A DNA stretch of 64,000 nucleotides from Hibiscus mutabilis (taxonomy: Eukaryota > Streptophyta > Magnoliopsida > Malvales > Malvaceae), in NCBI GenBank assembly GCA_019671005.1, contig CM033752.1, positions 19,228,969 through 19,292,968 on the forward strand, given 5' to 3'. Positions 58,147 to 64,000 of the stretch are shown here, in pieces. Both the position numbers and the translations under genes were made by a program. Numbering within the stretch: position 1 is the first letter of the stretch; every line of letters begins with the position of its first letter. Under the pieces are notes generated by a model. It was given only the letters and a program-made list of their open reading frames with translations. It did no database searches and was not told the DNA's origin.

Positions 58147-58440
58147 CCGAGATTGAAACGAAATTTGTAGTGGATTTTGACTCTTCATATACCGAGACTT
58201 GAGGGAAGAGGACTGAAAGTAAAAAACAGTGAGGTGTCGTGACCATTGAAGTGAGCAACCCTGTAGTAGATCGGAATGAGCTAAGGGCTGAGGTTAAGGT
58301 AAATTCTTCTGAACTGAGAGTGGACAATGGAGATTGAAGAGGATAAGCTTTGGGAGAAAATTATCGTGAAAGGCTTTGGAGAATATAAATTGCTGGCTAG
58401 GATTTGGGAATGTTTCCTATGGAAGATAGGGCGACTGGGC
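58147..58440 (-). other. 5' exon of the hAT transposase gene (predicted, non-coding)
   Basis: This pyrimidine-rich minus-strand sequence ends CAATCTCGG and is followed by a strong donor GTAAGTTCACTG. It lies just inside the right terminus, where Ac-type genes have their 5' leader. No convincing long frame starts here, so it is probably a leader. The start is not defined. Confidence 0.45.
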
Positions 58441-58643
58441 CTAAGGTTAAAGGCCCAATTTTTTTTGATATTCGGGTAATCCAAAATTGAGATTTTCCTA
58501 AACTATATATGATCCGGTTATCCAAAAAAATTGGATATCTAATCTGATTATTTGAAAAAATTGAATCAAATATCGAATATTTAGATCGAATTATCGGATT
58601 AACAAATCAGATCATTTAGATAATATATTTTTGTACACCCCTA
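58441..58643. repeat. hAT right terminus and subterminal region (5' side)
   Basis: Repeated words lie near the end: GGTTATCC, GGATATCT, AATCTGATT, AAATCAGATC, ATCGGATT. The terminus inverted is TAGGGGTGTACA. The word set resembles that of the left end. Confidence 0.65.
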
Positions 58644-58651
58644 GAGGATGG
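58644..58651. repeat. Right 8-bp target-site duplication of the hAT
   Basis: GAGGATGG, identical to 14245-14252. Confidence 0.92.
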
Positions 58652-60100
58652 CTACAAATTACCAGTAGTAGTAGGCTATTGGAAGGCTAAATCTGGCTGC
58701 AAAAAACCAACAACAATTGGTTGTCCTGTCAAAAATTCGAAATACCTCGTTAGAACTCTCCCCATTATTTTAGTTTGGAGAAGAATTGTTTATTTGGAGA
58801 GTAACATTTGTAGCCCTTTTTATTCGAAGAATAACCTAAAAAGACATATTTAATAGACTTGGGATCTAGTTTGGTTCTGAACTGAGAATGAATGTGAACA
58901 AATGTTGTAGTCCTAAAGAGCCTTGATGGAAGATTTGAAGAAAATGTTTTAAAATGAGGAAAATATTTAAGAAGGACATTTCTCGGTTTTTTAAACCCAA
59001 AATCTATACGGCATTCTGTTTATTAAATGGGTAGCACAAATAATTTCTTCTCCCATAAGTACTTAGGAACATTGGTAGAGAACATTAATAATTGAGGAGC
59101 CTCGAGAATGTGTTTATTTTCCTCTTAGCCACACCATTTTGTTGTGGTGTAATGACGTAGGAACTCACATGTACAATACCCTTGGTTTGAAAAAAATGTT
59201 CCTAATTCTTTAGTAAAGTACTCACTTCCATTATCAGTTTGAAAGATTTGAATATTTTTTTGAATTCATTTTCAACCATCGTATATATTCTCAATCTCTA
59301 ATTTTCCCTCATTGAAAGGTTCAAGTAGGCAAATTTCACAAGAAAACAATTTAGGACTTTGATTGATGAGTAAATGTGGAAACATCTTGGCAAGATAGAT
59401 GAAATTTGGATAACCTAATCTATAGTGCCATAACATAACATCATTGAAAAAATGGGAAGAAGATGGAGAAATTGTTTTTGAGGTGCAACTGAAAGGAACA
59501 TAACTATGACGAGGGAATTGACTTTGGAGATATAGATTCCCAGCTCAACATTGTCAATCACCATCCCCGAATCCATTACTTGAAATTTACAACCAGCGAA
59601 ACTAAAATTAGTGTAGCAATGCAACTCCTTAGAGAGTTTACTAACATACATCAAATTGTATGCTAAATAAGGTACATATAGGACCGAATGCAAAGTGATA
59701 TCTTCGGTGATTTAAACTAAACCAGCTCCCTTAATTTGTGAAAGACTCTCATTTGTTGTTTTTACATCTGAACGATATCTCTAAAAAATATTTGAAGGAT
59801 AGTTCAATGCTTTTAAAGACTGAAATAAATTTATGCCACCTGTCATGTGGTCAGAGGTTACAGAGTCTATGATCCAAGTAGGAGATGTTCAATTTTTAGC
59901 AATTGTTGCAAAAGGAACACTACATTGGTGGGCTGCAAAGCTTGTACTCTGTTCAATGTTTGTTGCAATCTATTTGATGAACTTTTTGTTGTGATCTCTT
60001 TGATGAACGTTTTCTTGTTGCTGCATTTACTCGTCACCAGATTTGCTTGACTTTCTGTTGCTGCTAAATTTAGGAGATTCTCAGTTGGCTGGTTCGCCAT
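58652..60100 (-). pseudogene. Copia H upstream part: gag start, protease, integrase
   Basis: Read on the minus strand. ATG at 60100 (MANQPTENLLNLAATESQ) begins a gag of only about 70 residues, so the capsid is deleted. The protease region has WIIDSVTSDHMTGGINLFQS (about 59875-59815) where copia elements have DSGASDHM; Gly-Ala is replaced by Val-Thr. The GAG-pre-integrase domain (LHSVLYVPYLAYNLMYVSKL and AGCKFQVMDSG, 59693-59570) is well kept. The integrase core is partial: VITPQQNGVAKRKINT (about 59155-59105) and the decayed region to GRVLTRYFEF (58760). The reading runs up to the hAT TSD and resumes at 14244. Not functional. Confidence 0.85.
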
Positions 60101-60185
60101 GATTTTGGGAAGAGTTTTTATCAGAAACTAGTTTCAGAAGTTAAAGTGGTATCCATTTTTAGGTTTTTTGGATCGAAAAAACTAA

Positions 60186-60198
60186 GCAATTGATTCCA
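60186..60198 (-). other. Primer-binding site of copia H (decayed)
   Basis: On the minus strand TGGAATCAATTGC directly follows the LTR end; the expected copia site is TGGTATCAGAGC. Confidence 0.6.
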
Positions 60199-60453
60199 TG
60201 CGAACTATAGAGATTTTGAGGTAGTGAAAATTGTTCTCTATTTTCTTATTTTCATTGACAAGAATAACACATATTTATAGTATACAAAAGTGTCTAATAT
60301 AGGAAGAATTACATAAAATTAATAGCTAATATATGCACCTAATTATTGATAAATTCCTAAATATCAGCCGCTAGAAATTTGAAAATGTAATTTCCTAACT
60401 TTCATCAACCTACAATCTACAACCTAATTTTCTGTAATCTACATTAATCGACA
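60199..60453 (-). repeat. 5' LTR of copia H (255 bp)
   Basis: On the minus strand it starts TGTCGATTAATG at 60453 and ends AGTTCGCA at 60199, next to the PBS. The short length is usual for copia. TATA box CTATAAATAT at 60280-60271, with the initiation zone downstream. The partner LTR would be left of the window. The flanking five bases are TGACA. Confidence 0.8.
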
Positions 60454-61410
60454 TGACAACTTTCTTGAACAATTATAGGTGCAAACTATTGGCTCCACCC
60501 TACAAGTTTATCATGAGAGAAGCGCTTATGGCAAATAATTCTCATGCACTCTATCGGTAGGTGACGTCAAATTCTTTTTTTCATCTCGTGGTTTGACCTT
60601 TAAGGTGGTCTGCCATTGCTGCAAGCAACATCTGAAAAATGCACTAAGCATGCTCTTGTTGTGCACAACCGATGGAGAATTAGAAGGTTGTCGTATTTTG
60701 TCGACCCTCGACATTTTTAATGTGGAGACGTGTTTTGATATTTTAATGCATTGTCAAATGGTTTCTCGAATGCATGGTCATGTATTTAAAGTCTCTAATC
60801 GTGTTCCTCTTGCAACACTGTTGCCACTATGTACGTGTGCCGAGACTTTCAGTCGTTTCCTAAATTTTCATTGAATCTATGAGACCAAGCATATTTGTGA
60901 AGTGATTAATCGTGACATCTACTGATGCATAGTGTATGTGATGTTGTTGGTTAAACCTCCGGTACTCGTAATGACAATTTTGTTTCTTCTTAACGTAAGT
61001 TCATGTCATATGTTGTTATGTAAATTTTAAAATATTATGCTTCGTTTAATTATTATGTAAAATTACAAATTTTTATGTTATTTCAACATGATACAATTGT
61101 CTGTCACTTGGACCGAGAGAATTGCTGTAAATATAGCAAATAAAACATAGACTTGAGCTTTTTTTGCTTTAAATTGTTGAATAGAATTAGCATTGAAGGA
61201 ATAAATGCATGATTATGTAATGTACAATTGCTTAAGGGCACGAGTTTACTTGAGAACAAAGTAAAAAATACCAACCAAAGACAACTAAGTTCTTCTAAAA
61301 TGAAAATAAACTACAACCGCGTCTTAAACAACGACATCCATTAAATTCCTACCTACTATCATTTTGAAGAGTTTACGGGCATAATAGTTGCACTCTATTT
61401 GAATCTATAT
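60454..61410. other. Unassigned DNA flanking copia H
   Basis: About 950 bp. A plus-strand frame at 60593-60874 is open with several Cys residues (CHCCKQHLK, CTCAETF) but matches nothing I know and could be chance. 60880-61400 is AT-rich without signal. This may be older host or element sequence. Confidence 0.5.
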
Positions 61411-61634
61411 TTGATTATGGGTGTTCAAAAGTACCCGACATGAAATACTCAACTCGTTGCCCTGTCAACTCAGGGTAAATAAATTGGGTATTGTTATTTT
61501 CAAAAAAATTCTCGAAATGAGTGCCCAATCCGCTAAATTTTACAGGTTCAAGAGTCTAGCTAGAGCCTCAAAAATAAAATTAAATGGGTACTCGAAAACC
61601 CAATTTAAGTTTTTAATGCATATATATATATATA

Positions 61635-61873
61635 TGTAAATGATTTGTCTATTTGATAATTGATAATGTTTACAATTGACCTATATATAGGCTTACAAAT
61701 GAATATACAAGGATAAGAGAAATCAAATATTAAATACAAATCAAATATTTAAGTACAATATAAAATTGAGATAGAGATAGGATAAGAAATGATTTGAATG
61801 AGATTTGACTAAGAGTTATCTCATGGATTTTGAATGAGATAAAAGTTATCTCATCTTATTTTTATCCTTAACA
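61635..61873 (-). repeat. 3' LTR of copia I (239 bp)
   Basis: Minus strand TGTTAAGGATAAAAATAAG at 61873 to ATCATTTACA at 61635. A TATA box CCTATATATAGG lies at 61680-61691. Confidence 0.82.
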
Positions 61874-62494
61874 CGCCCCCGCAAGATAGAGGATTCATCG
61901 GAGACTTCAATCTTGGACCGAAAATGAATGAAGAGATTACGACCAAGCTGTTTAGTGAGCGTGTCCACAATCTAAGCTTTGGAGGGAATGTGTTGAACAA
62001 GTAGGGAACCCGCAGCAACTAAGTCGCGAACAAAGAAGTAATCAAGGGCAAGATGCTTCATACGAGAATGAAAAACCGGATCTTTGCAAACATATGTGGC
62101 AATGAGATTGTCGCAGAAGAGATATGGTTTTGGTAATGCCACAACAATTTCTTGAAGAAGAAGATGTTGGACCCAAAGCACTTCAGCAGTTGCATTTGCC
62201 ACGGCACGATATTCAGCTTCTGTGGAGGAACGAGAAATAGTTTTCTGACGAGCTGACTTCCAAGAAATAAGATTAGATCCAAGATAAATAGCATATCTAG
62301 TAGTGGATTTATCGTCTGTAGAGGATCCTCCCCAGTCCGCATCGGCAAAGGCGGTGAGATGAAGGGAAGATGCCGAACGAAAAAGAATGTCATGGCATAA
62401 TGTTCCTTTGAGATAACGTAGGATGCGCTTAGCTGCTGTCCAATGTGCAAGTGAAGGACCATGCATGTATTGCGACAGACGATTCACAGCCAAA
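61874..62494 (-). pseudogene. RNase H end of pol, copia I
   Basis: Open for about 173 residues from 62493 on the minus strand: AVNRLSQYMHGPSLAHW, AAKRILRYLKGTL, then RNase H with AFADADWGGSSTDDKSTT, SWKSARQKTISRSSTEAEYR, LFCDNLIATY and HLALDYFFVRDLV. The catalytic acidic residues (DADW, EAEYR, CDN) are intact. A stop near 61974 comes just before the last piece (DTLTKQL). It is the C-terminal part of a Ty1/copia polyprotein; the gene lacks everything upstream. Better preserved than copia H, so probably younger. Confidence 0.9.
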
Positions 62495-63264
62495 AAAATA
62501 AAAGTTATCTCATCTTATCTTTATCCTTAACAATATATATATATATATATTAGATTACTAATTTACTATGTTTTTATTTTCCCAAACATTTTCACTAATT
62601 TACTATGTTTTTATTTTATTTTCCCAAACATTTTCCCCTAAAACTAAACCAAATCTATATTTTGGAAATTATTTTGAATATAATATTTATTTATATAGTT
62701 TAGTGTTCATGACATCCAAACTTTTTATAATATTTATTCATATAGTGCAAGTATTTACGTATTTTTAAGTCTTATTTTGGATTTTTTAATTTGATTTCTA
62801 TCTTTTTAGGTTTGAATTATATATTTTGGACTTGTTTTATGTTTTATTCATGTGATTTAAAAAAAATGTATGATTTGAAAAAAATATAAACCAAGTACTC
62901 TATGACCGACTAGCGGGTACTTGAATTTTGTGGGTATCTGGTCTCTACGAGTCGAGACACGTGCCATATTTTTTTACTATCTGGAGAATCGAGTATCCGA
63001 ATTTTCAGGTACCCAAAAACGCATATACCTGAGTATGAACACCTTAATCTCTGATGAATCCAAGCTCTCGATTCTTCCACAACACCTTAACAAACTTTTA
63101 AAACAGTTAGAAATTGACACCATATTCGCGTTCAGGAGATTAAAAAGGAGTGAACTGGAAATTTTGGGGTTCAACAATTGTCGGCAACAGTGACGGTGGT
63201 GACCGACAGTTTTCGATGGCAATGGTTAATGGCTCCTGGTCGCAGGAGATTGGTTGAATTCAGG

Positions 63265-63380
63265 GTCAGATTGATATTTCTTAAATTTTAAGGGTCAAAA
63301 TAGTATGTCATCTAAAATTAAAGGGCCAAATTAGTATTCTATCTAAAGTTTAAGGGTCAAATTAAAATGTAATCCTTTTT
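63265..63380. repeat. About 38-bp tandem repeat, 3 units
   Basis: Units contain TTTAAGGGTCAAATTAGTAT and TCATCTAAAG with changes. Non-coding. Confidence 0.65.
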
Positions 63381-63404
63381 ACTAATGTGTCATATCATCA
63401 AACT

Positions 63405-63545
63405 AGCAACCTTTTTATCGTCAAGTGACCAAAACTTTATAAATCGATAACGCAAATGACCACAACATTACTTTTTTTAAATGTAGTGACAAAAAATAAA
63501 CACTTATAAAAGATAAGTGACCAATATTGTAGTTTACCTAATAAA
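63405..63545. mobile_element. Degenerate MITE-like sequence
   Basis: The end read inverted, GGTAAACTACAATATTGGTC, has the form of MULE-type MITE termini (compare GGGTAAAATAC... at 49080), with repeats of AGTGACCAA/TTGGTCACT inside. No matching left terminus or TSD was found. Confidence 0.4.
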
Positions 63546-63549
63546 AAAG

Positions 63550-63720
63550 AGTAAATTATGCCGTTCATAACTTAACTATCTTCTCACTCCTATTTTTTTT
63601 ACTCAACATTTAAAATATTCAATTTAATCACTCAACTTTTGAATTACTCTTGTTTAAGCCACTAGACCGTTATAACAAAAATAATGTGATAACATGGCTT
63701 ACTTTATTAATATTTTATTA
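63550..63720. mobile_element. Degenerate MITE-like sequence, second
   Basis: It begins GAGTAAATTATGCCGTTCAT and contains CACTCAACTTTTGAATTAC and GCCACTAGACCGTTAT, wording typical of plant MULE-type MITEs with TCACTCAACT units. The right border is not seen. Confidence 0.35.
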
Positions 63721-64000
63721 ATATTTATATCAAATAAGATTTAGATTTAGGGTAAAAAAATAAAATTGATCATCGCCCCCCTCCCCCTCCCTTTCACTCG
63801 AAACTAGCATCCACCCAAAACAACCATTTCACCTGAAAGTAGCAGTCACTGAAGCCAACCATTTCATCAGAAAAACATATACTATATTTACAATAGGAAG
63901 ACACAAATTCTAGAAGAAACGACGAGCAAATGACACATGAAGCAAAACAAACATCAATAAAATATTACAAGAACAAGCAAACAAAAGAGTACGAAAGCAA
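63721..64000. other. Unassigned AT-rich DNA at window end
   Basis: A C-run (63775-63790) and a loose 37-bp direct repeat with AACCATTTCA (63820-63870). Nothing else seen. Confidence 0.5.

Larger units (their letters stand above)
14253..58643 (-). mobile_element. Ac-like hAT DNA transposon, split by nested insertions
   Basis: The termini are AAGGAGTGTGCA at 14253 and, inverted, TAGGGGTGTACA at 58643 (9 of 12 identical), flanked by an identical 8-bp duplication, with copia H on both outer sides. Removing B, G and the MITE leaves about 4.5 kb, the usual size of an autonomous Ac-type element. Transposase exons are on the minus strand: a 5' exon at about 58440-58147, a BED-finger/core exon from 50116 to 47710, and small C-terminal exons at 15098-15046 and 14962-14889. 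Both ends carry AT-rich subterminal sequence with repeated GATCTGA/GATATCC-type words. The element is dead through stops and insertions. Confidence 0.9.
61635..62532 (-). mobile_element. Copia I: internally deleted Ty1/copia element
   Basis: 3' LTR 61635-61873 and only the first 37 bp of the 5' LTR (62496-62532; TGTTAAGGATAAAGATAAG on the minus strand) enclose the last part of pol. Flanks are ATATA on both sides (61630-61634, 62533-62537), though inside an AT-rich run, so this TSD is weak evidence. The polypurine tract TTGCGGGGGCG precedes the 3' LTR start. Everything from the 5' LTR to late RT is deleted. Confidence 0.82.
61415..63043. mobile_element. Probable non-autonomous hAT-like element, interrupted by copia I
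   Basis: The left end GGGTGTTCAAAAGTACCCGA (about 61418) and right end read inverted, GGTGTTCATACTCAGG (about 63044), share GGTGTTCA. Near both ends lie GGGTACTCGA/GTACCCGA-type words (61430-61605; 62920-63020). Without the copia it is about 730 bp and non-coding. A clean 8-bp TSD was not found, so the borders are uncertain. A 37-41-bp direct repeat lies at 62561-62640. Confidence 0.4.

Noticed and set aside
60593..60874. Small Cys-containing protein gene on the plus strand
   Set aside because: No ATG-led frame of convincing length, no motif, and AT-rich surroundings without a promoter; left as unassigned.

Overview
The window is plant nuclear DNA, almost certainly from a eudicot, and it consists of transposable elements. 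Evidence: chromodomain Ty3/gypsy pol, Athila-type Ty3/gypsy, Ty1/copia pol, an Ac-like hAT transposase with a BED finger, MULE-type MITEs, and primer-binding sites of the plant initiator-Met type. I found no host gene, no tRNA or rRNA gene and no CRISPR array. The species cannot be fixed from this sequence; the MITE terminal sequences remind me weakly of Malvales.

The main result is a nest of insertions that can be read from junctions and target-site duplications (TSDs). The oldest layer is a Ty1/copia element on the minus strand (H). Its 5' LTR is at 60199-60453, its gag/protease/integrase remnants at 58652-60100 and its RT/RNase H at 12481-14244; it is split by two insertions. Insertion one is an Ac-like hAT transposon at 14253-58643, with an 8-bp TSD (GAGGATGG) on both sides. 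Without its own passengers it is about 4.5 kb and still shows a 5' exon, BED finger, transposase core, hATC domain and a small last exon. Insertion two is the very long minus-strand LTR X, ending at 12480.

Three things sit inside the hAT: a 441-bp MULE-type MITE (49080-49520, 9-bp TSD), an LTR element G in its first intron (51017-57846, TSD ATGTT), and a non-autonomous LTR element B (15099-47709, minus). B in turn holds three elements: chromovirus C (18605-28709), small non-autonomous gypsy E (28894-32857, TSD GTCAT) and Athila-type F (34200-45476, TSD RGGCG). The implied order of insertion is H, then hAT, then B/G/MITE, then C/E/F.

On the left, X occurs twice as direct copies (1-3748 and 8739-12480). 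Between them lies a chromovirus (A, 3749-8738) that lacks its 5' LTR. One deletion joining the 3' LTR of X to the inside of A would explain this. On the right (60454-64000) are an internally deleted copia (61635-62532, TSD ATATA) inside a probable non-autonomous hAT-like element, plus degenerate MITEs and unassigned AT-rich DNA.

No coding region is intact. Besides stops and frameshifts, catalytic residues are changed in several places: C has lost the protease Asp and the first RT Asp, F has Lys where the integrase Glu should be, and H has a broken protease triad. The features most worth a second look are the antisense ORF with its own TATA box in G, a palindromic 14-bp motif scattered through F, GTAC-centred palindromes clustered in the LTRs of B and C, and the truncated LTR of C that nevertheless ends exactly at its TSD.
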